Below, in pieces: positions 17,923 to 26,529 of a stretch of DNA of 64,000 nucleotides; position 1 is the first letter of the stretch; each line of letters starts with the position of its first letter. Both the position numbers and the translations under genes were made by a program. Below the pieces are notes generated by a model. It worked only from the letters and a program-made list of their open reading frames with translations, did not search any database and was not told the origin of the DNA. The stretch comes from Thiohalophilus sp031581315 (GTDB taxonomy: Bacteria > Pseudomonadota > Gammaproteobacteria > UBA6429 > Thiohalophilaceae), in NCBI RefSeq assembly GCF_031581315.1, contig NZ_JAVLAZ010000001.1, positions 1 through 64,000 on the forward strand, in the 5' to 3' direction.

Positions 17923-17947
17923 GCCCGCCACACGGACTGAACTTTTT

Positions 17948-19645
17948 ATGAGCAGCAATACAACCAAACCCGGTAATTTTATTCGTCAGATCATCGATGC
18001 CGATCGGGCCGCTGATAAACACGGGGGGCGGGTCGCGACCCGCTTTCCACCCGAACCCAATGGCTATTTGCATATCGGCCATGCCAAATCAATCGTGCTG
18101 AATTTTGGTATCGCCGAGGACTATAACGGTACCTGTAACCTGCGTTTCGATGACACCAATCCGCACAAGGAAAATGTCGAGTTTGTCGAATCGATCAAGC
18201 AGGATGTGCAATGGCTCGGCTATGAATGGAACGAGTTGCTGTATGCCTCAAATTATTTTGAGCAGCTACACGATTATGCCGTGCAGCTGATCAAGCTGGG
18301 CAAGGCGTATGTCTGCGATCTCAATGCCGAACAGATCCGCGAATATCGCGGCACCCTGACCGAGCCGGGCAGGGAGAGTCCCTATCGCGAGCGCAGCGTC
18401 GAGGAGAATCTCGATTTATTTGCGCGCATGCGAGCCGGGGAGTTTCAGGATGGTGAAAAAGTCCTGCGCGCGAAAATCGATATGGCCGCGCCCAATATCA
18501 ATCTGCGCGATCCGACCATTTACCGCATTCGCCACGGTGTGATTCATCATCAGACCGGTGAAGAATGGTGCATCTATCCGATGTACGATTTTACCCACTG
18601 CCTGTCGGATGCCATCGAGGGGATTACCCACTCGCTTTGCACCCTGGAGTTCGAGGATCATCGCCCGTTGTATGACTGGTTTCTGGATACCTTGCAAACA
18701 CCGTCCCACCCGCAACAGATCGAGTTCTCCCGCCTGACGCTGGAACATACTGTGACCAGCAAGCGCAAGCTGACCGAACTGGTAGAACAGGGGTTTGTGG
18801 AAGGCTGGGACGATCCGCGCATGCCGACCATTGCCGGATTGCGTCGCCGCGGTTACACCCCGGCCGCGCTGCGAGATTTCTGCGAGCGAATCGGCGTGAC
18901 CAAGTCGGATAACTTTGTCGAGATGGGGGTGCTGGAGAACAGTATCCGCGAGGATCTCAATCGTACCGCACCGCGTCGCATGGCCGTTCTGCATCCGCTC
19001 AAGGTGATTATTGCCAATTATCCCGAAGGGCAGAGCGAGCAGCTGGAAGCACCCAACCATCCCCAGCATGAGGACATGGGTAGCCGTCAGATCAGCTTCA
19101 GCCGCGAGGTCTGGATCGACCGTGAGGATTTTATGGAAGTGGCTCCTAACAAAAAATTCAAGCGCCTGGTCAGTGGCGGGGAAGTGCGGCTGCGCAACGC
19201 CTATGTGATCCGGTGTGATGAAGTGATCAAGGACGCGCATGGGGAAATTATCGAGCTGCATTGCAGTTATGATCCCGACACCCTGGGCGCCAATCCTGAA
19301 GGGCGCAAGGTCAAGGGGGTGATCCACTGGGTCAATGCCGCTGATGCGATTCCGGCCGAAATCCGGCTCTACGATCGCCTGTTCAGCCACCCCAATCCGG
19401 ATAGCGCCAAAGATGGTCAGCACTGGACCGCGCACCTCAATCCCGATTCCCTGCGCACGCTGACCGCCAGCCTGGTGGAAGCGAGTCTGGGCGAGGCGCA
19501 AGCCGGTGCGGTGTTCCAGTTCGAACGCGAGGGCTATTTCTGCCGTGATCCACAAAACCGCGATGGTGGCCTGCCGGTGTTCAACCGCACGGTTACCCTG
19601 CGTGACTCCTGGGCGAAAATCGAGCAGAAATCGGCGGGTAGTTGA
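17948..19645 (+). CDS. glnS: Glutaminyl-tRNA synthetase
   Basis: 565 residues. Class I signatures are HIGH at 42-45 (PPEPNGYLHIGHAKS) and a KMSKS variant in TVTSKRKL. The two C-terminal beta-barrel anticodon domains are present (VWIDREDF, IHWVNAADAIPAEIRLYDRLF). Presence of GlnRS beside GluRS implies that glutaminyl-tRNA is made directly, as in most gammaproteobacteria. No terminator is visible between it and the tRNA-Ala promoter. Confidence 0.97.
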   Translation: MSSNTTKPGNFIRQIIDADRAADKHGGRVATRFPPEPNGYLHIGHAKSIVLNFGIAEDYNGTCNLRFDDTNPHKENVEFVESIKQDVQWLGYEWNELLYASNYFEQLHDYAVQLIKLGKAYVCDLNAEQIREYRGTLTEPGRESPYRERSVEENLDLFARMRAGEFQDGEKVLRAKIDMAAPNINLRDPTIYRIRHGVIHHQTGEEWCIYPMYDFTHCLSDAIEGITHSLCTLEFEDHRPLYDWFLDTLQTPSHPQQIEFSRLTLEHTVTSKRKLTELVEQGFVEGWDDPRMPTIAGLRRRGYTPAALRDFCERIGVTKSDNFVEMGVLENSIREDLNRTAPRRMAVLHPLKVIIANYPEGQSEQLEAPNHPQHEDMGSRQISFSREVWIDREDFMEVAPNKKFKRLVSGGEVRLRNAYVIRCDEVIKDAHGEIIELHCSYDPDTLGANPEGRKVKGVIHWVNAADAIPAEIRLYDRLFSHPNPDSAKDGQHWTAHLNPDSLRTLTASLVEASLGEAQAGAVFQFEREGYFCRDPQNRDGGLPVFNRTVTLRDSWAKIEQKSAGS

Positions 19646-19723
19646 AGCGCCCGGTAAGACTGGCGAAAGATTCCGCAAATACCTGAAATCTGACGGAATC
19701 ACGGAAAAATCACAGGCAAATGA

Positions 19724-19752
19724 TTGACATGCCCGGGCCGCTATCGTAAATT
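19724..19752 (+). promoter_or_regulatory. Sigma-70 promoter of tRNA-Ala
   Basis: A perfect -35 TTGACA (19724-19729), a 17-bp spacer and -10 TAAATT (19747-19752) are followed by a GC-rich discriminator (GCGCGCTC). That arrangement is typical of stringently controlled stable-RNA promoters. Confidence 0.75.
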
Positions 19753-19769
19753 GCGCGCTCTCGATTTTC

Positions 19770-19845
<76 letters not shown>

Positions 19846-19866
19846 GAGACCACAGCGAGGTGACGC

Positions 19867-20061
19867 GTGAAACTGGCCGGACGCTTTGCTGTGTACCTCG
19901 GGATCATACTGATAGTAGTGGGTGTGATCGCGGGATTCGGTGCGATGTTTGTCAATCAGGACAGCGCGGGCATTCAGTGGCTCGGCGTCGTGCCAGTAGG
20001 GTTTGTGGTACTATTGGCGGGCACTGTCATGTCGCAGCTGTCGCGCCCTGATGACGAATAA
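19867..20061 (+). CDS. Small membrane protein, unknown function
   Basis: 64 residues from a GTG start with GAGGTGA upstream. Two predicted membrane helices (about 8-29 and 38-58) with a short polar loop and the acidic tail RPDDE. It sits between tRNA-Ala and tRNA-Glu and may be read from the tRNA-Ala promoter. No family recognised. The hydrophobic pattern and ribosome site make it credible as a real gene. Confidence 0.55.
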   Translation: MKLAGRFAVYLGIILIVVGVIAGFGAMFVNQDSAGIQWLGVVPVGFVVLLAGTVMSQLSRPDDE

Positions 20062-20074
20062 CACAACGTTTTTC

Positions 20075-20151
20075 GTCCCCATCGTCTAGTTGGCCTAGGA
20101 CACCGCCCTTTCACGGCGGCAACAGGGGTTCGAATCCCCTTGGGGACGCCA
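20075..20151 (+). tRNA. tRNA-Glu (anticodon TTC)
   Basis: 77 nt with encoded GCCA end. Acceptor GTCCCCA pairs with TGGGGAC. The anticodon stem CCGCC/GGCGG encloses the loop CTTTCAC, anticodon TTC. The body is nearly identical to E. coli tRNA-Glu, with one extra base in the D-loop. Confidence 0.97.
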
Positions 20152-20158
20152 TATCAAT

Positions 20159-20187
20159 AAAAAAGGGCCCTTTACGGGCCCTTTTTT
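20159..20187 (+). terminator. Rho-independent terminator after tRNA-Glu
   Basis: AAAAAAGGGCCC, a five-base loop TTTAC, then GGGCCCTTTTTT: a perfect 12-base inverted repeat ending in six T. The symmetry means it can act on either strand. Confidence 0.92.
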
Positions 20188-20191
20188 ATTT

Positions 20192-20430
20192 TGTAGTTAA
20201 ACAAAGCAAAAGTGATAAGAACCCGAAGGTTCATCATATTCGCAGGGATGATGTGCAGGGAAGCACTAATGTCGCTGTAGGCAGGGGATGCCGTGAGCGA
20301 CTCGATTTAGAACCGTAGCGCGTCATAGGCATGGCTCAAAAAGGTTGTGTACAGGGAGGTATGCCGTAGTCCTTTTGAGGAATGACATATCGAATAAGAA
20401 TAAGAATGGGCCCTTCATGGGCCTTTTTTA
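20192..20430. other. Unassigned region between two similar terminators; possible non-coding RNA or decayed sequence
   Basis: No convincing gene frame. It begins with a small hairpin (GAACC-CGAA-GGTTC, 20219-20232) and contains several loosely repeated GCAGGG(A/G)ATG-like strings. It ends in a second terminator (20408-20429) that resembles the one after tRNA-Glu. Nothing identifies a known RNA family. Confidence 0.35.
20408..20429 (+). terminator. Second rho-independent terminator, similar to the tRNA-Glu one
   Basis: GGGCCC-TTCAT-GGGCC followed by six T. Stem of five to six GC pairs. Confidence 0.75.
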
Positions 20431-20545
20431 TTGGAGTGTCCTGTTGTGAGCAGGAAGGCCGTTTGTCTTGACGAAAATAAGCGAGGGCAGTGATAAATTA
20501 GAGCTCGCTCTGGCGATGCGCTTGCATTTGGTCAGAAGCGAATTA

Positions 20546-20569
20546 TACTAACTGACCGGTCAGTCAGTA
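20546..20569. promoter_or_regulatory. TetR-family operator palindrome
   Basis: Twelve-base arms with 11 of 12 matching, centred on the perfect 14-mer ACTGACCGGTCAGT (20551-20564). It overlaps a -10-like TATACT (20544-20549) and ends a few bases before the TetR gene, the usual place for autorepression. Confidence 0.82.
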
Positions 20570-20574
20570 TTGTG

Positions 20575-21234
20575 ATGAACATGGCAAAAACCTCATTAAA
20601 ACAGGCAGATAGTAGCCGGCACCAACGGCGCAAGGCCGCCCGCCCGGGCGAGATTGTGGCATCGGCCCTGGATTTGTTTGTGGAACATGGTTTTGCCGCC
20701 ACCCGGCTGGAGGATGTGGCGCGCCGGGCCGGTGTCTCCAAGGGGACGGTCTATCTCTATTTTGACAGCAAGGAAGCCCTGTTCGAGGCGGTGGTCCGCG
20801 AGGTGGTGATTCCCCAGGTGGAGCGCAGCGAATTGCTGGCGCAGCAGCATCAGGGCAGCCAGGGCGAGTTGCTCGAACAGCTGGTGATGAACTGGTGGCA
20901 GTCGGTCAGCGCCGGGCCGATTTGCGGGATTCCCAAACTGATCATTGCCGAATCGGCCAATTTCCCGCAGACGGCCCAGTTTTTTGTGGATAATGTCATC
21001 AACCGGGTGCGCGGGATTTTCAAAAAGGTTATCAAAAAGGGCATCGAGCAGGGCGAATTTCGCCAGGTCGATCCCGAGTATGTGACGCGCCTGTTGATGT
21101 CACCGATGGTCTTGCTGGCCATCTGGCGTCACTCCCTGCAGCCCTACGATCAGACCTTCCCGATGGATGAGCAAATCTATTTGCAACAGCATCTGGATCT
21201 GTTTCTCAACGGCCTGCGAAAGGAGGCGCCATGA
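20575..21234 (+). CDS. TetR-family transcriptional repressor
   Basis: 219 residues from ATG 20575; GTG 20572 and ATG 20581 are alternatives, and none has a clear ribosome site. The N-terminal helix-turn-helix reads TRLEDVARRAGVSKGTVYLYF. The C-terminal ligand domain is typical in length. The stop overlaps the next gene's ATG (ATGA), so it is the first gene of an efflux operon, probably autoregulated through the palindrome at 20546-20569. The inducer is unknown. Confidence 0.92.
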   Translation: MNMAKTSLKQADSSRHQRRKAARPGEIVASALDLFVEHGFAATRLEDVARRAGVSKGTVYLYFDSKEALFEAVVREVVIPQVERSELLAQQHQGSQGELLEQLVMNWWQSVSAGPICGIPKLIIAESANFPQTAQFFVDNVINRVRGIFKKVIKKGIEQGEFRQVDPEYVTRLLMSPMVLLAIWRHSLQPYDQTFPMDEQIYLQQHLDLFLNGLRKEAP

Positions 21235-22664
21235 GTTCGCGCGGGGTGATCGGCGCGTTGCTGCTGGTACTGGGCCTGCCACTGGGGGAGGCCGCGGAAT
21301 CGACGCTCGGTTTTGAGCAGGTAGTAGACAACATCCTGCAGCAGTATCCGAGCCTGGAAGTGGCGCGCCTGCAGGTGCAGCGTTCGCGCCAGGAGATCGC
21401 CCGGGTGGAAAGCGGGCTGGGCTGGGAGCTGGCCGCTGATGGCGGTGTGTCCCATGATGTCTCCGTGTTCGGGACACCGACCGATCGCGCCGATGTGAAC
21501 CTCTCCCTGCAGCGGCAACTGGAATCCGGTCACCAGGTCGGGATCAGCGGCAATTATACCTATGAAGACAGCTCCTTTACGGTCAGTCCGCTATTTCCCA
21601 ATCCCTCGCACGCCACCCAGCTGGATCTCAATTATCGTATTCCGCTGGGCCAGGGCGAGGATAATCCGGCCTATAGCGAGGGCCTGGCCGGGGCGCAGGC
21701 CGGGGTCAAAGCCGAGCGCGCCGCTGCCGCGGCCCTGCGTAACGAGATAGCCAATCAGGCGCTGGATCTGTTTTACGCCAAGGCGCTGACCGAGGCGCGT
21801 CTGAGCAGCGCCGGCGAGGGCGTGGAGAATGCCCGGCGCCTGCAGGGTTACATCGCCGAACGGCGTGAGCTGGGACTGGCCGAGGAGAAGGACACGCTGC
21901 AGGCGCAAGCCCAGCTGCGGGCCCAGCAGACCGCCTTGCAACGGCTTGAAATGGCCCTGGAGCAACAGCGCATCGCGCTTAACCGGCTGATGGGCGAGCC
22001 CTGGCAGCGGAGCTATCGCAGTGCCGTCCGGTTAGAGACACAACTGACCGATTATGGCGTGGCTGAATTAACCGAGCAGGCGGCTGCCCGCTATCCTCCC
22101 TTGCAGCAAAACCGTGCCCGCCTGGAAGTGACTGAAACAGTTCTGCGCCGCAGCCGCGATCAACGCAAGGATCAGCTGGATCTGGTCTTCTCGGTCGGTA
22201 CCCGCACCCGCAGCGGCGATGCCACGACCGGCAGTGTCAGCGAAGAAGACATGGCCGGCCAGATTCGCTTTGAATATCGCGAGTCGCTGAACAAACAGGG
22301 ACTGGATGCCGAGGTGCGCCAGGCCCAGCTGGATCGCACCATCGCCATCGAGGAGATACGCCGGGCCCGCGATGAACTGAGCTACGGCGTCGCCAGTCTG
22401 GTCCAGGAGATCCGCGCCACCCGGCGGGCGCTTGACAGCGCGCGCCGGCGCCTGCAAAGCGAACAGGAAAAATACCGTGAAGCCATGCAGCGTTATCGTC
22501 AGGGGCGGGAGCAGACCGATCGGCTGATCCAGTTTGATAATGAACGCAATGAGGCCCGCCTGACGGTGGCCGAACTGGAGGTCGAACTGGCGCGCCGGAT
22601 CAGTGCGCTGCGGATCCTGCATGGCAGCTTCTGGGCCACCCTGGACGTCGAGGCATTGCCATGA
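21231..22664 (+). CDS. TolC-like outer-membrane efflux protein
   Basis: 477 residues with an N-terminal signal segment (GALLLVLGLPLGEA). The rest shows the two-fold repeat of the outer-membrane factor family, with long Ala/Gln/Glu-rich helices (for example RLQGYIAERRELGLAEEKDT) and beta segments with FxxxFPN-like turns. It would form the exit channel for the RND pump encoded next. It overlaps tetR and the RND gene by 4 bp on each side, so translation is coupled. The signal peptide is short and no lipobox was seen. Confidence 0.85.
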   Translation: MSSRGVIGALLLVLGLPLGEAAESTLGFEQVVDNILQQYPSLEVARLQVQRSRQEIARVESGLGWELAADGGVSHDVSVFGTPTDRADVNLSLQRQLESGHQVGISGNYTYEDSSFTVSPLFPNPSHATQLDLNYRIPLGQGEDNPAYSEGLAGAQAGVKAERAAAAALRNEIANQALDLFYAKALTEARLSSAGEGVENARRLQGYIAERRELGLAEEKDTLQAQAQLRAQQTALQRLEMALEQQRIALNRLMGEPWQRSYRSAVRLETQLTDYGVAELTEQAAARYPPLQQNRARLEVTETVLRRSRDQRKDQLDLVFSVGTRTRSGDATTGSVSEEDMAGQIRFEYRESLNKQGLDAEVRQAQLDRTIAIEEIRRARDELSYGVASLVQEIRATRRALDSARRRLQSEQEKYREAMQRYRQGREQTDRLIQFDNERNEARLTVAELEVELARRISALRILHGSFWATLDVEALP

Positions 22665-25600
22665 TCCGCTTTCTGGTCGAACGCAGTCTGGTGGTCCACC
22701 TGGTCTCGGTCTTCTTGATCGTGCTGGGCATCATCGCGATTGCCAACATCAACCGCGAAGCCTTTCCCAACGTCAATCTCGACAAGGTGCAGATCGAGAT
22801 CGCCTATCCCGGAGCGTCCCCCGAGGAGATCGAACGTATCATTATCACGCCGATCGAGCAGGAGCTGCGCTCGCTCGATGGCATCGACACCATGACCTCT
22901 ATCGCCTTTCCCGGTTCGGGGCGCATCAACCTGGAACTGGATCCCGATGCGAGCAACCGGGAGCGGATCGTCAGCGATGTGCAGCTGGCGGTGGATCGCG
23001 CCACCTTGCCCGGCGACATGCCCGAGGAGCCCGTGGTGCTGGAAGTGGACGGCAAGATGATTCCGATCATTCAGCTGGCGATCTCCGCGCCGCGCGACGA
23101 GGTGGCGCTGAAACGCCTGGTGGATGACATGGAAGACGATCTGCTGAATATCGAAGGCATTGCGCGGGTGCAGATCCAGGGCGATCGGCGCGCCGAGTTG
23201 CGGGTGGTGGCCGACCCGGACAAGTTACGCGAGCATCGTATCTCCATCGGCGAGCTGGCCGAGGTACTGGAGAACTGGAATGTCAACGCACCCGGCGGCG
23301 ATCTGGAAACCCCGCAGGGTCAGCGAGCGATTCGGATTGTCGGCGAATATCAGCGCACGCAGGATATCAGCGAACTGGTGTTGCGGGCCAACGAGCGGGG
23401 CGAGGGCATTCGACTGGGTGACATCGCCGAGGTGACCGAATCACTGGAGGAGGCCAATGTCTATTACGATGTCAGCGGTACCCCGGCGCTGAATGTGATC
23501 GTGATGAAAAAGGCCGAGGCCGACATCATCGAAGCGGTGGATCGGATCAATACTTATCTGGAGACCGTCCCGCAGCGCTACGGTAACGACATCCAGATCG
23601 AAAGCTTCCAGGATTTTTCCTATTTCGCCAAGGTGCGCCTGGGGGTGCTGACCAACAACGCCCAGGTCGGGCTGATACTGGTCTTTCTGTCGCTGATTAT
23701 GTTTTTACGTCCCTCGGTGGCGTTGACCACTACCTGGGGTATCCCGATTGTCTTTTTGACCGGCCTGTACGTGCTGTATCTGTCCGGGATCACGCTGAAC
23801 CTGGTTTCCATGCTCGGCTTTATCATGGTCCTGGGGATGTTGGTGGATGATGCCATCATCATTGGCGAGAACATCACCTATCACATGGAGCGGGGACTGT
23901 CGCCCAACGAGGCGGCGGTTACGGGCGCCAAAGAGCTGATCGGGCCGGTAACGGCCACCATTTTGACCACGGTTACGGCGTTCATGCCCATGCTGTTTAT
24001 GAGCGGTATCATTGGCAAATTCATCGTTGCTATCCCGACCGTGGTGATCGCCCTGCTGGTTTTCTCCTGGCTGGAGTCGTTTTTGATCCTGCCCAGCCAC
24101 GTGGCCCATGTGACCAACAGTAAAAACCACCCCGCCGAAAGGCGCTGGCTGGTCAGACTGGAAAATGGCTATGCCTGGATCCTGGACAAGGCGATCCGAC
24201 GTCACTGGATCACTTTGCTGATTTCCGTTGCGGCACTGGCCTTGAGTCTCTTTGCAGCTATCAATGTGCTCAAGTTCCAGCTGTTTCCGCCGGTGGATGT
24301 GGATGAATATATCGTGCGGGTGACAGCCCCGGCCGGTACCAGCCTCGATAAAATGCGCAAGCAGATGCGCACCATCGATGAAATCGTGCGCGAGGGAACC
24401 AATCCCGACTATCTGGAGACCACGATCATCTCCACCGGCCAGATCGCGATGGATGCCAACGATCCCCTGATGCAGCGTGGCAGTCGTTTCGGGCAGATCC
24501 GGGTCAATTATATTCCCGCGGTACTGCGCGAAGATCATGATGTGCTGGATGACATGCGTCGTTTTGAGTCGCTGTTGACGGAAAAATTCCCGAATCTGCA
24601 AATCTCCCTGGGCGAGATCAAGCACGGCCCGCCCACCGGCCGGGCGCTGGAGGTGGAGATCTCCAGTAATAACAACGACGTGAATGAAGAAGTGGCCTAC
24701 CGGCTGATGGATTATGTGAAATCCCTGCCGGGAATCACCACCATCGAAAGCGGTCTGCAACCGGGCGATCCTGAGCTGCACGTGGTGGTGGACCGCGTCA
24801 AGGCGGCCTATGCGGGGATCGACCTGGCAACCATCGCCAGTCATGTGCGCGCGGCGGTCGATGGCTTGCGGGTCACCACTACGCGTAAAGGCACCGAGGA
24901 GGTGGATATTACTATCCGCCTGCCGAATGATAGCGACGACCCCGTGGGCACATTGATGCAACTGGATATTCCCAATCGCACCGGCGGTATGGTGCCCATG
25001 AACCGGCTCGCCAAACTTGAGGAGCATGAAGGCTATACCACGATCCGTCACAAGCAGGGTGTACGTGCCGTCACCGTGGTCGCCAATATCGATAGTAAAC
25101 AGACCACCAGTCTGGAGGTCAACCGGGCCGTGGAAGAGGGCGAATCACAGTGGCTGGGCGAGGATGCCGACAGAGTTCGGGTGGTCTACGGTGGTGAGAA
25201 CGAGAAGAATCAGGAATCTTTTGCGGATCTTAAATGGGCATTTGGTATCGCGTTGATCGGGATATTCTTTATCCTCGCCATTCAGTTTAACAACCTGGGC
25301 TATCCGCTGCTGGTGATGATGGCGATCCCGTTCGGCGTTGTGGGGATCGTGATCAGTTTCCTGCTGCACGACCTGTTCTGGAAAGACATGCCGCTGTCGT
25401 TTTTCTCGACCCTGGGCATGGTTGCCCTGACCGGGGTGGTGGTTAACAGCTCGCTGATCATGGTGGTGTTTATCCAGCGTGCTCTGGAAGAGGGCAACAA
25501 TGTCTACGAGGCCGTAATGCAGGCCGGGCGTCGGCGTCTGCGAGCGGTGATCCTGACCGCCGCCACCACGGTACTGGGCTTGTTGCCGACCGCCTATGGC

Positions 25601-25771
25601 TGGGGCGGGTCCGATCCCTTTGTCGCCCCCATGGCCCTGGCACTCTCCTGGGGCCTGGCGTTTGCCACGCTGGTCACCCTGCTGACCATACCGGCCGCGT
25701 TTGTCGCCGCCACGCGGGTCAAGGAGGGTCTGATAGGGATATTCAGAAAGTCCGCGACTGCACGCAAATAA
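22661..25771 (+). CDS. RND-superfamily efflux permease
   Basis: 1036 residues with the RND plan: TM1, a large periplasmic loop (about 35-330), TM2-6, TM7, a second loop (about 545-860), TM8-12. The TM4 proton-relay pair D396-D397 is present in GMLVDDAIIIGEN. In TM10 the position of AcrB Lys940 reads GVVVNSSLIMV, with Asn and no Lys, as in RND groups outside classic AcrB. The operon supplies an outer-membrane factor but no periplasmic adaptor, which is atypical. The substrate cannot be predicted. The gene ends in a hairpin that overlaps its stop codon. Confidence 0.88.
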   Translation: MIRFLVERSLVVHLVSVFLIVLGIIAIANINREAFPNVNLDKVQIEIAYPGASPEEIERIIITPIEQELRSLDGIDTMTSIAFPGSGRINLELDPDASNRERIVSDVQLAVDRATLPGDMPEEPVVLEVDGKMIPIIQLAISAPRDEVALKRLVDDMEDDLLNIEGIARVQIQGDRRAELRVVADPDKLREHRISIGELAEVLENWNVNAPGGDLETPQGQRAIRIVGEYQRTQDISELVLRANERGEGIRLGDIAEVTESLEEANVYYDVSGTPALNVIVMKKAEADIIEAVDRINTYLETVPQRYGNDIQIESFQDFSYFAKVRLGVLTNNAQVGLILVFLSLIMFLRPSVALTTTWGIPIVFLTGLYVLYLSGITLNLVSMLGFIMVLGMLVDDAIIIGENITYHMERGLSPNEAAVTGAKELIGPVTATILTTVTAFMPMLFMSGIIGKFIVAIPTVVIALLVFSWLESFLILPSHVAHVTNSKNHPAERRWLVRLENGYAWILDKAIRRHWITLLISVAALALSLFAAINVLKFQLFPPVDVDEYIVRVTAPAGTSLDKMRKQMRTIDEIVREGTNPDYLETTIISTGQIAMDANDPLMQRGSRFGQIRVNYIPAVLREDHDVLDDMRRFESLLTEKFPNLQISLGEIKHGPPTGRALEVEISSNNNDVNEEVAYRLMDYVKSLPGITTIESGLQPGDPELHVVVDRVKAAYAGIDLATIASHVRAAVDGLRVTTTRKGTEEVDITIRLPNDSDDPVGTLMQLDIPNRTGGMVPMNRLAKLEEHEGYTTIRHKQGVRAVTVVANIDSKQTTSLEVNRAVEEGESQWLGEDADRVRVVYGGENEKNQESFADLKWAFGIALIGIFFILAIQFNNLGYPLLVMMAIPFGVVGIVISFLLHDLFWKDMPLSFFSTLGMVALTGVVVNSSLIMVVFIQRALEEGNNVYEAVMQAGRRRLRAVILTAATTVLGLLPTAYGWGGSDPFVAPMALALSWGLAFATLVTLLTIPAAFVAATRVKEGLIGIFRKSATARK

Positions 25772-25809
25772 ACGCAAACTCATTCAGGTCATGGTTTATT
25801 TGCGTTTTT
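25762..25809 (+). terminator. Terminator of the RND efflux operon
   Basis: Perfect 12-base arms (ACGCAAATAAAC / GTTTATTTGCGT) around a 20-base loop, followed by four more T. The left arm overlaps the stop codon of the RND gene. Confidence 0.7.
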
Positions 25810-25831
25810 CGCGTTAATTCGCGGATTGTTC

Positions 25832-26503
25832 TTACTCAATATAGAAGAATTTCATCTGGGTTCCGGCCAGTTCGATGACATCCTGATCCTTGAGTGTGAT
25901 GGCTTCGGTGGTCAGCGGTTTGCCGTTGATCATGGGGGTGTCGGAGCTGCGGCGCAGTTTGCTGCTGCGTAATGAGGATATGGTGTAATTGTTGGTGTTA
26001 CGCGCGATCATGGCCATTTTGATACCGTTAAAACCGATGGTATTAAATGGTTTGCGCAGTTCCAGCACTTTTTTGGCCAGCGGTCCGTTGAGGATTTTGA
26101 CGCCGGCCAGTTTTTCGCCTTTCAGGCTGGCTTGCGCGGGCGATCTTGTATCCATGACCTGGGTGTCCTCGACTTCGGCCTGGATAAACATGGTTGGCTC
26201 GTATTCCTGCTCTTCATCGTCGAAGTAGGTCAACTGGTAATTGCCGACCTGGATAACGTCATTTTGCTTGAGCAGGGTCTTGGTGATACGCGAGCCATTG
26301 AGCAGGGTGCCGTTAGTGCTGCCCAGATCGTCGACGTAAACATGTTCTCCCATAGTCACGATCAGCGCATGGCGACCGCTGACAGTCAAATCATTCAGCT
26401 GAATATCATTGCCGTGCTTGCGGCCGATACTGATGCTGTCCTTGTCAATTGGAAATTCCCGAACGACTGCCCCGTCCAGGGTCATAATTAACTTGCTTCC
26501 CAT
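25832..26503 (-). CDS. Protein with two FHA domains
   Basis: 223 residues. The first FHA domain (about 5-95) has all hallmarks: SIGRKHGNDI, SGRHA and DLGSTNGTLLNG. The second (about 130-223) is weaker but keeps the strand order and the turn SDTPMINGKPL. FHA domains bind phosphothreonine. It is the last gene of an operon with a Ser/Thr kinase and two pilus-type ATPases, so it is the natural phospho-reader of that kinase. The linker (about 97-120) contains several Thr that could be phosphorylated. Confidence 0.85.
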   Translation of the reverse strand: MGSKLIMTLDGAVVREFPIDKDSISIGRKHGNDIQLNDLTVSGRHALIVTMGEHVYVDDLGSTNGTLLNGSRITKTLLKQNDVIQVGNYQLTYFDDEEQEYEPTMFIQAEVEDTQVMDTRSPAQASLKGEKLAGVKILNGPLAKKVLELRKPFNTIGFNGIKMAMIARNTNNYTISSLRSSKLRRSSDTPMINGKPLTTEAITLKDQDVIELAGTQMKFFYIE

Positions 26504-26529
26504 GAATTATAGGTCCTTGTATCAGGTGT

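Noticed and set aside
18416..19702. 428-codon minus-strand open frame opposite glnS
   Set aside because: Antisense shadow of glnS produced by its codon bias.
23705..25051. 448-codon minus-strand open frame opposite the RND permease
   Set aside because: His/Gln/Asp-rich composition typical of antisense reading; the RND gene is clear.
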